NCBI GenBank assembly: GCA_013076295.1
Contig: RQOL01000466.1
Location: 3,639,080-3,703,079, forward strand
DNA: 64,000 nt
Reading direction: 5' to 3'
Origin: Sanderia malayensis
Lineage: Eukaryota; Cnidaria; Scyphozoa; Semaeostomeae; Pelagiidae
Within the stretch, counting starts at the first letter, position 1, and each line of letters begins with the position of its first letter. The notes beneath the pieces were generated by a model. The model made no database searches, was not told where the DNA came from, and saw nothing but the letters and a program-made list of their open reading frames with translations. A program made the translations under genes and the position numbers. This document shows, one piece after another, positions 11,301 through 22,781 of the stretch.

Positions 11301-14300
11301 GCAAATTATTATACCAAGGAAACGATTACCCAGAAACAAAGAGTGTATGAAAATATTAGAAATAGTAAATCGACGTTTTGAGCCCGAGCCAAGCCAAGCC
11401 CAGCCCAAGCCACATAGTGCATTCAATTAATTAAGAAAAATTCGAGGTGGAAAGGGATGGGATAACGTTCACCTTTCGAGCAGCCAAAATGAACTTTCGC
11501 AGTGTGGCATGTCGTTTGGTCCATACGTCATTAACATAAAAATCAAACGATGGTTCACTGGCTGGAAACTGAAATAAGAAAGACAATAAAATAAATTAAT
11601 AATCAAACAGTGATATTAAAAAGTAAAATCATACATAAAAAAGGAATTGCTTCTCAAAGAAACTAAATTCCCATTCATGGTATACAACAGTAGAATATCT
11701 GTTTATTTTGTAAAACTGGGGACCATGGATGACGAGTATAAATGCTTGAAAAATTCTCTTTAAATCAACTTACATCACCAGCTATTCGATGGATCCTGAA
11801 GGGTGTTGTAACGGTTGCAGACCTGTCGAGTTCCTCTTGGAGTTGAGGGTCCCCTCTTCCAACCTAAACAGCACATACGAATCCTTTATCTCAAAACACA
11901 ACAGACAACACACAGTATACAACAGACAACACACAACACACAGCATACAAGAGACAACACACAACACACAACAGACACCACACAACAGACAACACACAAC
12001 ATACTAAATACAACAAAGACCTACACACATGCAAGCCTACAATGCAATCGTTGCATTTCGAAAAAACACATGTTGATGCCTTGGTTGTCTTTGTAATAAA
12101 TTATAATCTCTCGTGCAATAAGAAAGCAGGCAGGAAGAGCAAAACAGAAAGTAAGTAAGGAAATTTCACTGACCAGATAAGCTTGATTTGCCTTCTCTCT
12201 GTCAACTAAAATCTTTCTTACTTCAACTGCCGATGGTGAATCATCGCCAAGTTTAACACACCTGAAATAAAAACAGAATCAATAGAATAAACATTTTCCT
12301 TTGCTTCATATACCGATGTTATTGAAAAATCCCAAAAAAGTTGTAAAATATCATCATTTGTCAAGTATCATCAAAAAGCTACCTACCATCTCAGCTGGTT
12401 TCGCTGCTCCTCCGCAACATTTTGACTGACGATATGTTCGAAGACTGCCTCCTTAAAAGCGAGAATAGCCAATGATAGTTGGGTAAACACGCAACAACAA
12501 CAACAGTAATAAACAACTGACGAACGATGCTTGATCGTTTGTACAGCAGAGCACCATATCATTATCATTATCATTATTATTACATACCTTCGTTTGTTTA
12601 TTAGATGGGGTGCTTTGGCTTTGAACCTTGACAGCTGGAAGGGAAAATCAAAAAACTCTCAGAAACGTATGTCTCATTAGATACAAATAGAATCTGCAGT
12701 GTACAATTCTTCAATAAATACCTTCTCTTAAATCTTTTGCTTTGATTTTGCCAGCTTTTTGAGTTAAGACGTAAGAAACTGCTGCCTGGTTGTCGAGTTG
12801 AAGTGGAAACCTGATTCCATTGTACTCGATTTCCTGCAGAATAAAAAAAACTAGGTACCAAGTGTTTGTTGCTAAATTGCTGTATTCAGCAATTAATATA
12901 ACCAGTATCCTAATATTGCAATCAGAACAGTTTCATGCATCGAATTTCCTTAAAATAATGCTTGAAGCGTCGAGATAGTTGGTAAAACGATAAAAGATAA
13001 TTTTAAAAAATGATATAAAATAGAACTAGAAATCGAGGAATTGAATGTGAAAATATCAACCTTTGGGGCATCAATCTTCAAGGCGGTCTGGCTTTTGATT
13101 TTATCAGCCTTTCGGTTCCGTGATCGGGTCAACGGACTTAACGCTCGTGGGTCTGCCACGTTCTCGACAATTTCATCAGTCTGATTATCCCATTGTTTCT
13201 TATCGCTCAAACTGAGGATGAAAAGCAAATCCTCTAAACAAATCACTTGTGCAAAATAAAATGCAAAATCATACAGCTACTGATATTACACTCCAAACGG
13301 CAGGAAGCAGCTACCACATGGCGATTATGGTAGATCTCTAACCAGATCTCCCACCTACTAGCTCCTCTAAGATTTGAGAGATTCAAGGACTGCCTTAAAC
13401 CAAACTCTAATCTCACGCAAGCCACGAGAGCTAGCTCTTACTCTAAGACTCTATCTCCTTATGCTATAATATACAACACTCATTAACATATAGCATATAT
13501 GAAGAACTAATTCATGAAAAAACCTTCACAAGAGTCTTGGCTTAACTGCAACGAAAAACAGAGATGTTTACTGTGGTAAATACCATTACCGGCACATACC
13601 TTTTGTGGACTAATCCAGGTATGGAGATCCCAGTGATTGAGCAAAGTAATGGCTTAGCATTCATCTGTGAAACATTCACCTGCAACTGCAAATGTGCTGT
13701 GCAGTATTCAACCGGACTGAAAGTTATTCTGATGTCCACTTTCCCACCACCTGGAACAACTCCTGGAACAAATACAAAAATAAATAGAATAGTATGCAAA
13801 ATTATTCTTCACAGCAGTGGGATCAAAATGAAATGAATTCTCAAATAAACTAAAATTTTCGTTTTTTCCAATTTACATTTCTTTATAATAAAATCCCAAG
13901 TGCAACAAAGTACTTTTTGCTTTTTTGAGATATAATCCACAGGGTTATAGATTAAGATTCCACAGGGTTTCTTAGTTTAAAGATCCAAAAGGTGAAGGCT
14001 AGTCTTCATAAAATTTGCAATTATCAGAAAGCTAGTCAGCAGAGTTAGGTTCAGCTTTCTACTTAGCCTGTAATCACACTCTGATCAACCTGAGTCATTG
14101 AAGGTAACATGATAATTGCATACAAAACAACTTCCAGCAGTGTGATGCGTTATGATGGGTCTTGCTACTTAATAGGTAGATTTTGATGCATCTAACATGA
14201 AGAACAAGCTCAAAACACTATTCACTCTCACCTGACAGGGGCTGGACATCAAATGCAGAATGTCTTTGCAGAAAGGAGATTTGGAAATCAAAATTGACTT

Positions 14301-15709
14301 GTGATGAGCATTTTAAAGGAATGATCTTTGTCTTCCTGGAAATTATAACAAGACCATAGTTTCACTTTCACATAAATTAACAAGGGAGGATAATCAGTTA
14401 TGAATAGCATGGAAAAATTGTGACAATTTCAAACTTACGTTTGGCCGATCGCGGTTGGTGAAAAGTATACATTAGATGGGAAATCTGCAATATCCATAAT
14501 TGGGTATGCATACAATGGAACAACAAGATTTTCATCAGACTGAAATGAAGGATATCACTGTTGTATTGAGATTCACATTATACTAACAACAGAAATAACA
14601 TGCCAACATTGGAGTAGGAAAATCATTTTCCAGGATACTTCCCTGGAAAAGATAACTCCCCCAGGATACTGACATACCACATTAAGCCTAATCCTAAGCC
14701 CCTTTATCTGATAACCCTGCCCCCATGGGGCTTTTATGGTACATTTAAAAGGAATCAAAATGATAACTGTATATCTGGAAGGTTCTAGAATGCAATGGTA
14801 ATCATTTAGATACAGGTTAGACATATATACAAGGGTAGATATGGAATAGCAAACTTACAACACTGTGTATCCTGATGCAGTCATTGTAGTATTGGTTCTC
14901 TTTTCCACAGAATTGGACAGTGACCTCCAAATACAAGCCAGGTACAAGAGTATCCTGTTTATATATATATAGATGAATTATGAGAAAACATATTGTGATA
15001 CAAATCAAGGATTTAAGTAGTATGAACTGATTTGGATGGTTTTAACGAACCTCCTTTGTGTATTTTATTTTGAAATTCGATGTTGTAGGTGGTATAATGT
15101 GCATTCTTTGTCTTTGAGCTGAGGCATTGATAATTCGCTGACAACAAGAAAATGGTGTTTGGTTTGGATTTGATTGTACCTAGCTTTTCTTAATAGGTTG
15201 CGTAAAGAAGAAACTAACTAGGGTAAAATTACTACCGATACGATAAAAGCCACCACTGACAAATAAGTATGATAAAGGATACAAATAATAAAACATACCA
15301 ACTTCTTCGATTGCACCTTTCCAACTTCAAATCCAGAAAAATGGATTGATGATGGGTTTGTGTGCAAAATTTCATTCTGGCCAAGTTTTGCAAATATTTC
15401 TGTAGATTGATAAGACAGATTTCACCCTATACTACATGTGCTATTGTCATGCATACGTACGCCAACTATATCTATTTATTGTGTACTACGACATGGACAT
15501 TGATTGTATTGTGTAAAATTCAAATTCCTCTAAAAAGACAAATCTATCGACACTAAGCAAAATACAAGACAAAAATTAATCGCAAATCTGGCTTAGCACT
15601 ACTTACTGGTATCCAAAAGATGATTTGGCACTTTTCGTCCACGTTCAGGTGCTATAAATTCAGATAAACTGAGCGAATTCCGCAAGGTAGGCTCTTCTGC
15701 CGCCGCCAT
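8384..15709 (-). CDS. CFAP221: Cilia- and flagella-associated protein 221 (PCDP1)
   Basis: A ciliary central-apparatus protein (C1d projection) needed for normal beating in vertebrates. My model has 23 exons: 15709-15607, 15399-15299, 15137-15051, 14954-14859, 14539-14439, 14335-14232, 13750-13600, 13211-13061, 12833-12722, 12634-12588, 12451-12387, 12261-12174, 11863-11774, 11568-11473, 11287-11194, 10816-10692, 10533-10453, 10360-10247, 9841-9581, 9407-9282, 9061-8961, 8817-8725 and 8501-8384. All phases agree and give 834 residues, close to the human length. Family matches include KVPNHLL near residue 28, the ASH/HYDIN-like beta domain at about 45-300 (LVPGLYLEVTVQF, YYNDCIRIHS) and EIEYNGIRFPLQLDNQAAVS at about 298. 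The predicted stop TAG overlaps a donor (TA|GTATGC), so a longer isoform is possible. Confidence 0.93.
11880..12012. repeat. ACAACACAC-type simple repeat in a CFAP221 intron
   Basis: Low-complexity run of CAACAGACAACACACAACA variants directly upstream, in gene orientation, of the CFAP221 exon at 11863-11774. It accounts for the Thr/Gln/His-rich and Cys-rich open frames here, which should not be called genes. Confidence 0.85.
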
Positions 15710-15921
15710 TTTCTTTATTTGTTGCTATGACAAAGTCGCGGCCTTTCAAGAGGCATGGAATGAGCCATGAACTTTTTTTTTATTTTTTTGAAATTAAAAC
15801 ATCCAGATTGAAGTTTCTAATCATACGAAAATCAGTAAAAATATATTTTTACATTGATAATAAAAAACAGATATGTGTCCAGCTATTTCAATAAATCAAT
15901 AAATCTTAATATATAAATTCT

Positions 15922-18900
15922 TCAAGCAGATGGCGGTGTCTTGAACTCTTGTATCAATTTAAAGTGATTAGCTAGAGTCGGTTTTTTATTTTCAAAATGG
16001 ATCTTCTCCTTAATGTTCATGCCAAATGACTTTAATTGTGAAACGAATATCTTTTCCTCCTCGCCAATCCACGGACGCCCCTTATCCTTGATTTGATACG
16101 GAGTGACGTCCACCCTAACTTTGGGTATAGCCTGTGCAATGTGAAACAAAGTGTTTTCATCTGTCACCCATGCATTAGATTGTCCACTGTTACCCCCGTC
16201 CAGCCAGTAAATTTCGTCGATTCTCTTTACGAATTCGCGTAGTTTGTCGTCATCAGAAGTCGATAGACGGGGAAGCTCGTGGACGATCTGATTTAGAACC
16301 ATGCAACCTTTGCTGAAGCCGACCAAAACAATGGGGAAGTCTTCTGTGACATCTTCTTCATCTTGTTCAAGATCAAGAACTGCAAATTTAACAACAAATC
16401 AACATAGCCATCATACTCAAATTTAAAAACTTTGCGAATGGCTAAATCATGCTGCAATTGTGGCAGTTTCTCATCCAAATCTGTTATAATGAATATGAAT
16501 GCTATAATAATGTTATACTAATGTTATTGTTAAAAAGCTGTTGCCAATACCTTTGCGTACAGCATTGTCGAGCAAATGTTGCAATTGAAGAATTGCGGTT
16601 GAATCTGGTCGGATGAAATCGGGGGTACCACACGCATCGGTTTGCATGAAATTCGTGAAGCATGCAAATGTGCCATGGTTCAAAAGTGCTGGACGTATGA
16701 CCCAGATAAAACTCTTAGGAAATCGCTTGTACAGCATTTGAGCTGTCGATTCCAAGTCCCATTCTTGCCAAGCTTTGTTTTCTTTGTGCCTCTGCATGTC
16801 TTCGATGTAATTCTGCAGAAAAATGACATCAAATTTCAGAGTTTCTTAACACCCAAACCTAATTTTCCTTAACTCCTCGTCCTTCTCTTTATCTTTTGTC
16901 ACGGCCAAACATGAATTGGATGGAGAAACAAAAATAAATGCTAATTCCATCGCAAACAACTAAAATATCTTTTCAAATCTAACCGAACTGAACTAGGAAC
17001 AAAAGAAACAAAACCAAACACGCTAGACAAAGTTTCTTAAAGCCTAGCGCACACGGGCGATTTTTGTCGCAAGGCCGGCGATTTTTGTCGCCAAGAAATT
17101 TTGTTGCAACCCCGCACACGTAGCGGTTTTTATCGTCATCATTTGCATGGCACGTGTGCTCCTCCCAAGCGACTTGACAAAAATGCTTTAAATTTTAGCG
17201 GGAACGGGAAGTTTTAGAACCAATTTAACAATATGGCCTCGTGGACAAACAAAAGAAAAGCACAAATAGCACTTGCCACTATTATTATTCTGAGAAGAAA
17301 GAAACGACGACGGAAAGAACGAAAGATATGGGTGCGTTCGTGGATACGGAGACGAATACAACAGGGTGCATATCAAAATTTGGTACAGGAGCTAGCAGAG
17401 GAAGACAAAGAAATGTATAGGAGATATTTTAGAATCGACGAAGTCACTTTTAAGGAAAATATCATAAAGGCACGGCCGTGCCTGCCACAACTCCACCAAC
17501 ATCCCTTCTTTTTCCTCTGACCACACATCTTTATCCGCCATTTTCTTTGAGTCACATGTCAAATAGGAACGCGATGATTGGATCTTGACGTTCTGTCGCA
17601 AAGATTTTTGTCTCTCAACACCGCACACAGAGCGATTTTTGTCTTTTGTCGCCAGCGACGAAAAAAAATATCTAACATGTTTGATATTGAAAATCTGTCG
17701 CTGACGATAAAAATCGCCAGTTTTTCACTACCGCACACCAGCGATTTTTGTCGTCAGCGACAAAAATCGCCCGTGTGCGCTAGGCTTAACTGTTTTGAGT
17801 CACACGATATTCCTTTCCAAAGCTTCTTAAGTTTTGAAAATATGGCCCTATGGCTTCTCACAAAAAAATGGATGTATTCTGAAAGCAAATATGTTCGACA
17901 AAAGAAAGGAGAGGAATTTTATCGTCTTTGTTTTTGAAAAGAGACATTGGGAATAATAAAAATAATCCAAATTATAATGGTATTTGTGATCGCTTGCAGT
18001 GGGGAATTGTAATGGCGATTATCGAGTTTAATTGGCAGAGATATTGCAAGGCCAAAAATAAGAAACACAACAAACAAGAAGACAATGAATGGTACACGAT
18101 ATAATGGAGTAAATGCTTGTGTGCGAGAGTGAAAATTTCGAGATATCGGAATGAAACACGAAATGTTTTGTTGTCTACTATAAATTTACAACTAAAAATA
18201 ATAGGCTATCAAGTTTTTCTGTAGTGTTAATGTTGAGTTTTGAAAGGTGAGCCACATTTCAATTAATTCAATCTAAACCACAACTGCCAGTGTTAATTTA
18301 AGTTAAGGTTTCGGTTTTGCAAGAAAATCCCCCGCAGAACTCTTTTTCCTGCTGTTTTCAATGAAAATTTTGCTGGAAACCTAATCCATCAGTGGATCTA
18401 AAAACGATTATAAACATTATAAGTATTTCCCATGCGTAGACAAGAAAGTTATGACTTCCAAGTTGGGGTTTAGTCCTCAAAACAATTGAATTCTTACTGA
18501 AACATCTTCACATTTAACACGAGAAAAATTAGTTGTGGATTTCTTTACTTAGACGTGACATACTTTTGAAATGTTATTTGTTGTTGTAAGTGGTAAGGCC
18601 AATGGCATATTTGAAGAGGCAAGAGATCCACTCAAAACTATCTAAAACTGAGCAAATAAAAGCTAATAAATGTTAGAAATCAAATGTCACGAAAATTCCA
18701 AACGTTTGACAACTTGAATGTGGTGGGAAGTGCTATCAACTTACGCATTTTGGAACTGCATAAATAAATAAAAATCTTTTTCGTGTAAAGGTACATGATC
18801 AAATTTATTCGAAAAACTTTATAAACAAAACTTACTTGCACATCTCCTGGGAAGAAAATAACATGTTGTGTTGCATCTTCACCACAGAAAACAATGTCAT

Positions 18901-18979
18901 TGCAGTGTGATTCGTATCCTTCAACTTGTTTCAAACGGGCCATAGCTACTGAAGTTCCTTGTCCAGCTCCACTTGCCAT
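15922..18979 (-). CDS. C2orf69: C2orf69 homologue (UPF0565 family), with an apparent frameshift
   Basis: Homologue of a small mitochondrial serine-hydrolase-like protein whose loss causes a human multisystem inflammatory disease. Three exons: 18979-18836, 16812-16551 and 16480-15922. Residues fit the family: CGEDATQHVIFFPGDVQ, WDLESTAQMLYKRFPKSFIW, nucleophile motif VGFSKGCMVLNQ, IYWLDGGNSGQSNAWVT, VTPYQIKDKGRPWIGEE, and a C-terminal NHFKLI. Within the last exon the frame changes. Codons up to FEYDGYVD are in one frame and those from FVVKFAVLDLEQDEED onward in another. One extra T (plus-strand A) near 16396-16398 would give a continuous protein of about 321 residues. This is probably an assembly error in a short homopolymer, otherwise a disrupted allele. 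Intron 1 holds a Harbinger-type element. Confidence 0.88.
17041..17786 (+). mobile_element. PIF/Harbinger-type DNA transposon, internally deleted
   Basis: A 746-bp element with perfect terminal inverted repeats of about 30 bp, beginning AGCCTAGCGCACACGGGCGA and ending in its reverse complement. It is flanked by the 3-bp duplication TAA (17038-17040 and 17787-17789), the size and sequence typical of PIF/Harbinger. Subterminal copies of GCACAC...GCGATTTTTGTCG recur near 17112, 17622 and 17731. It lies inside intron 1 of the C2orf69 homologue and inside an older dispersed repeat. An unoccupied copy of that repeat lies near 32085-32260. Confidence 0.88.
17233..17520 (+). pseudogene. Truncated Harbinger transposase-like N-terminus
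   Basis: A 95-codon frame inside the 746-bp element. Its Arg/Lys-rich start followed by WVRSWIRRRIQQGAYQNLVQ and YRRYFRIDEVTF resembles the N-terminus of HARBI1-like nucleases, where a basic segment precedes a 'GAY..L..EL' region and an 'F...R' region. The DDE catalytic core is absent, so this is a remnant of a once-autonomous copy and cannot catalyse transposition. Confidence 0.6.
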
Positions 18980-20260
18980 CTTGATTGATAATAATCAATG
19001 AACAATAAAAAACAAAGTAAAATAGTCCAGAAAAACCTGCTTTGATTTTGCTTGCGTTGTTTACTTTCTCCGGCAACACGTGTAATGAATTATTGCGTTG
19101 TTCAGCAATTTCAGGATTAGTAGTGCTTATACTCTGATCAGCTCAACATAAAGATGGAAAATCTCGGATTTATCAATCAAAGTGTGTCAATCTATCAACC
19201 AATACTATCAGCTGTGTTTCAGACGAATGACAATTGCCCCGTATCCAATGTGAGTTGTGAAGTGGAGACAGGGTGAATGAAACCCAGTGCCTCCTTCGGT
19301 TGTTCTATTTTCAAAACCTCCAATCTCAGATATCATTCAAAACAAGCCAAATCTCTGCAGCTTTAAAAACAAAAGAAATAAAACGTTATGTAATTAAACG
19401 AAATCCTCGCTCTCAATTCTGCACAAAACAATTCACAACAAATGCAAACACCGAGCTTTAGGTAGTTCTTCAAACAGTTGTAATCGTTTGATATCATTAT
19501 AACTATGATTATAATCAATGCTAATTAGTTACAACTAAATCGAATGAGTTTTTGATTGTAATATATTTTTACTTGCCTAAACAATAAATTGCTTGCCTGT
19601 ATAAAACAGGTGACAAAACTTCCTTCAAATTAATCACATGAAAATCAATGAAATTAAAATATGAACAACATTATTTGTGAACTCCAGTTGACCTAATGTA
19701 TACAGCTTGTTGCTTTGTTTGCAAGCAGGCAAATGAACTTCATGCCACTACGATGTGGTGGCAAATATCAACATGCTTGGGGTGGGGTTTATTCGAGGGG
19801 GTGGGGCAATCCGAGGATTAAGGGTACTAAAGAGCGGTGGTCCAGTTCTTTGTCGGAAGAAAACAAATGTTAAAAGTGTTAATAATATCTTCAAAATATG
19901 TACCCGTTCATTTTGAGTCTATGAACAGAGAACTACCACCCTGGTCTTACCAGCATAAATACTTGGAAAGCAATCCCCAAATCTAGCGATGGAAACATTA
20001 CGTAATGGGAAATCTACAGTGAAATGCGATCAAAGTAACAAGGGGTAAGTCACGCGATGAGCTACAAAATGGATTTTGTTTGCAATTTCATCTCGAGTTT
20101 CTGCATTGTCATCATCACATGACAGGGTCGAGGGCATATCTGGTTCCGTTTCTTCCGTCCGACCAACGAATCTCTTCTCAGCTCAATCAAAGCGAAAAAG
20201 GCAGCAACCAAACTACAGACAAGACAGCGGCAGTAAGCATCACTGTTTAAACTTGCAAAG
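18980..20260. other. Intergenic region between C2orf69 and the first dioxygenase gene
   Basis: The two flanking genes are divergently transcribed, so promoters for both should lie here. I see no coding exon, and no core-promoter motif stands out from the AT-rich background. Short open frames (for example near 19273-19461 and 20062-20264) show no family resemblance. Confidence 0.6.
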
Positions 20261-21155
20261 ATGAAATCATCAAGGATAAATGCCGTGGCTGTTTTGGCCA
20301 ACATCTGCATCGTTGTATCAATGATTGGGGACATTGATTGCCACCCAACATTGTACGGGAGAGTTCAACGTAATGAATCATGTTATTTGCCAACTCCTGC
20401 AAAGATTTACTCTTGGCATGTCCACGTACTGTACAATGATCAACAGCCTCAGGTAATTTTTACATGTAAACAACGCAAACATTGTAAACAAATACTGTTT
20501 GTATTCTGTATTCGGCAGGAGCGTCGAGAGGGGGGTCAGGAAGGGTGATAGGTCCGTCAAATTTCAGGGCCTGTTTACACGAAACGGGATAGCCCGGTTG
20601 GCCCAGTTCACTTCCACTGATACAACAATGTGACATTGTTTTAGGCGCCGCGGGCCAGCCAGCCACTTTCGTGTTTAACAGGCCCGGCCCTTATGACCTT
20701 TTTCCTTGAAAATAAAACACAACATAACAAAGATTGCTAGTTATAGGTGTAATAGTAAATAATAGTAAATAAACGAACATTGATTGTGATTTCAGATGAA
20801 GAAACGGGCCTTGACCTTGCTCGAGGAATTCAACTCGACTTTCAAAAACCAGATTGGAAAACCATGCGACGGATTGTTCCACCAGGGACGTCTGTGCATC
20901 TTTGCACCAGAATCAGCTGCTGGACCATTTCCTGTGGCACAATGGGCCATCTTTCTCCCCGTTGACAAGTTCGCATCGCTAGTACCATGGTTTATGCAAC
21001 ACCGTGTGGGAAGTGATGGGTTCGAACTCGACGTCTTGGTTCACCCGAACAGTGGTTGTGAGATTGAGGACCATACATGGTGGAGCATTTGGGGTGGCAA
21101 AAGTTGGCGCTTAAACACAGAGATCCTGTCCCACGACAAACCATACCCGTGGTGA
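20261..21155 (+). CDS. Secreted DOPA 4,5-dioxygenase-like protein, copy 1 (C-terminally truncated)
   Basis: Member of the small DOPA 4,5-dioxygenase fold family (PF08883 type), which in fungi cleaves the DOPA ring extradiol-wise toward betalain-like pigments. Two exons, 20261-20452 and 20796-21155, encode 183 residues. Residues 1 to about 33 look like a signal peptide (VAVLANICIVVSMIGDIDC), implying export. Family motifs are YSWHVHVLY, a candidate metal-binding His pair, then PVAQWAIFLP, VLVHPNSGCEIEDHTWWSIW and the downstream LSHDKPY. A TGG-TGA stop replaces the TGG-TCA of copy 2 and removes 26 residues. The same change creates a donor-like TG|GTGAGA, so splicing to an unseen exon is possible. 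The substrate in an animal is unknown. Confidence 0.8.
20568..20690. repeat. Short foldback element in the intron of dioxygenase copy 1
   Basis: Imperfect inverted ends: GGGCCTGTTTACACGAAA on the left and the reverse complement of TTTCGTGTTTAACAGGCCC on the right, enclosing a GC-rich core with two GGCC/GCCC blocks. The size fits a MITE. Copy 2 has no such element at this position. The GGGCC...GTTTAC end recalls the foldback near 52690-52752. Confidence 0.5.
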
Positions 21156-21862
21156 GAAGAGGAGATACGCAGACATAACTTTTAATCTGTACCAGCAAAT
21201 GATTTGTATTAGATGATTTTAAGCACCAAAAATGAAATGTCATCTTTCCATGTTAACAACTTTGACAGCGTTTTTTGCTTGATTATCTCTGCATCGTAAA
21301 AACCCCAATGTAAGCATGGAACAGAAAACCGCCTCAACAATGTAAATTAATGAAGCAACTTTTTCTTTTCTCTCACTCACCCACCCAACATACGTGATCA
21401 CCAGTGCAGCGCAGCACAAAATCTTCCTTTCTGTGGCTGACTTTGTGGAGCCTCGTTTTGGATTACAGAGCGCACTATGGTTCTTTCTTGGGTTCGTTGA
21501 TTTTCAAAGACCTGTGGTTAACCCCCCAAGATAATAGCTTGACCAACAAACAACCAAATAATGCATGATACTCCTATTGTTAGCAAAGAGTTTTATTTTC
21601 ATAAAAAAAAATCTGTTTACCCCAGGCCGCTTCCGTGTTTTGTTCTTTGCCCAGGAATGTTGGTCCATTGACTTACAGCTACGAAACAAAAGGAACACGT
21701 CAGAAAGGCTGTCGACTCCGGGTCTTGACCCATTGCAGTGTCATCCAGGTAAGACAAGGTACTCATTTCACTGCTCATCACATATGTCCACAATAATACA
21801 GTGTGTACCAAACCAAGCCTAGATAGCAGTAGCACTGAGCATCGTTGTTCAAACTTGCAAAG
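21156..21862. other. Spacer between the two dioxygenase genes
   Basis: About 700 bp with no supportable exon. It must contain the polyadenylation region of copy 1 and the promoter of copy 2. Similarity to the upstream flank of copy 1 is visible only over the last roughly 30 bases before the copy 2 start (AAACTTGCAAAG in both). Confidence 0.6.
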
Positions 21863-22781
21863 ATGAAATCATCAAGGATAAATGCCGTGGCTCTTTTGGC
21901 CAACATCTGCATCGTTGTATCAATGATTGGGGACATTGATTGCCACCCAACATTGTACGGGAGAGTTCAACGTAATGAATCATGTTATTTGCCAACTCCT
22001 GCAAAGATTTACTCTTGGCATGTCCACGTACTGTACAATGATCAACAGCCTCAGGTAATGTTTACATGTAAACAACGCAAACATCGTAAATAATATAAAC
22101 GTAGAATTCTAGAATACTTCTCCCTTAGTTAGACTGATAACTTACGGTTTGGTTCTCTCCTTCCTGGTTGACGATTTGGATGCTTCAAGTTTCCATGTAG
22201 CGCGGACTGCGTTGCAGAGTTCCTAAAATCTAAAATTTGAAAACACAAAACATAAATATACCTCTTTCCTATAATTTAGCACAAAAGTTCCTTGCTAATG
22301 ACTCTATATTTGATAAATACATGAATAACTTTTATAATTATAGATGAAGAAACAGGCCTTGAGTTTGCTCGAGAAATTCAACTCGACTTTCAAAGACCAG
22401 ATTGGAAAACCATGCGACGGATTGTTCCACCAGGGACGTCTGTGCATCTTTGCACCAGAATCAGCTGCTGGACCATTTCCTGTGGCACAATGGGCCATCT
22501 TTCTCCCCGTTGACAAGTTCGCATCGCTAGTACCATGGTTTATGCAACACCGTGTGGGAAGTGATGGGTTCGAACTCGACGTCTTGGTTCACCCGAACAG
22601 TGGTTGTGAGATTGAGGACCATACATGGTGGAGCATTTGGGGTGGCAAAAGTTGGCGCTTAAACACGGAGATCCTGTCCCACGACAAACCATACCCGTGG
22701 TCAGAAGAAGAGATGCAAAGGTATAACTTCAAAGCAGTAATGAAAGAGAAGCTGCACCGTGAACGTAAAGCTGAACTATGA
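21863..22781 (+). CDS. Secreted DOPA 4,5-dioxygenase-like protein, copy 2 (full length)
   Basis: Two exons, 21863-22054 and 22344-22781, encode 209 residues. I start at the ATG giving MKSSRIN, matching copy 1; an in-frame ATG 18 bases upstream is possible. The protein has a signal peptide, the HVH pair, the VLVHPNSG...DHTWW core and a charged C-terminus ending in HRERKAEL. Exon 1 differs from copy 1 by one visible base (V to L in the signal peptide). Exon 2 differs mainly in the first 20 codons (R/Q, T/S, E/K and N/D changes), while the introns are largely unalike. Being intact, this copy is the likely functional enzyme. Fungal and bacterial relatives are usually cytosolic, so the signal peptide is notable. 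Confidence 0.84.

Noticed and set aside
11782..12096. Thr/Gln/His-rich and Cys-rich open frames
   Set aside because: They translate an ACAACAC simple repeat in a CFAP221 intron; only the short exon at 11774-11863 is coding.
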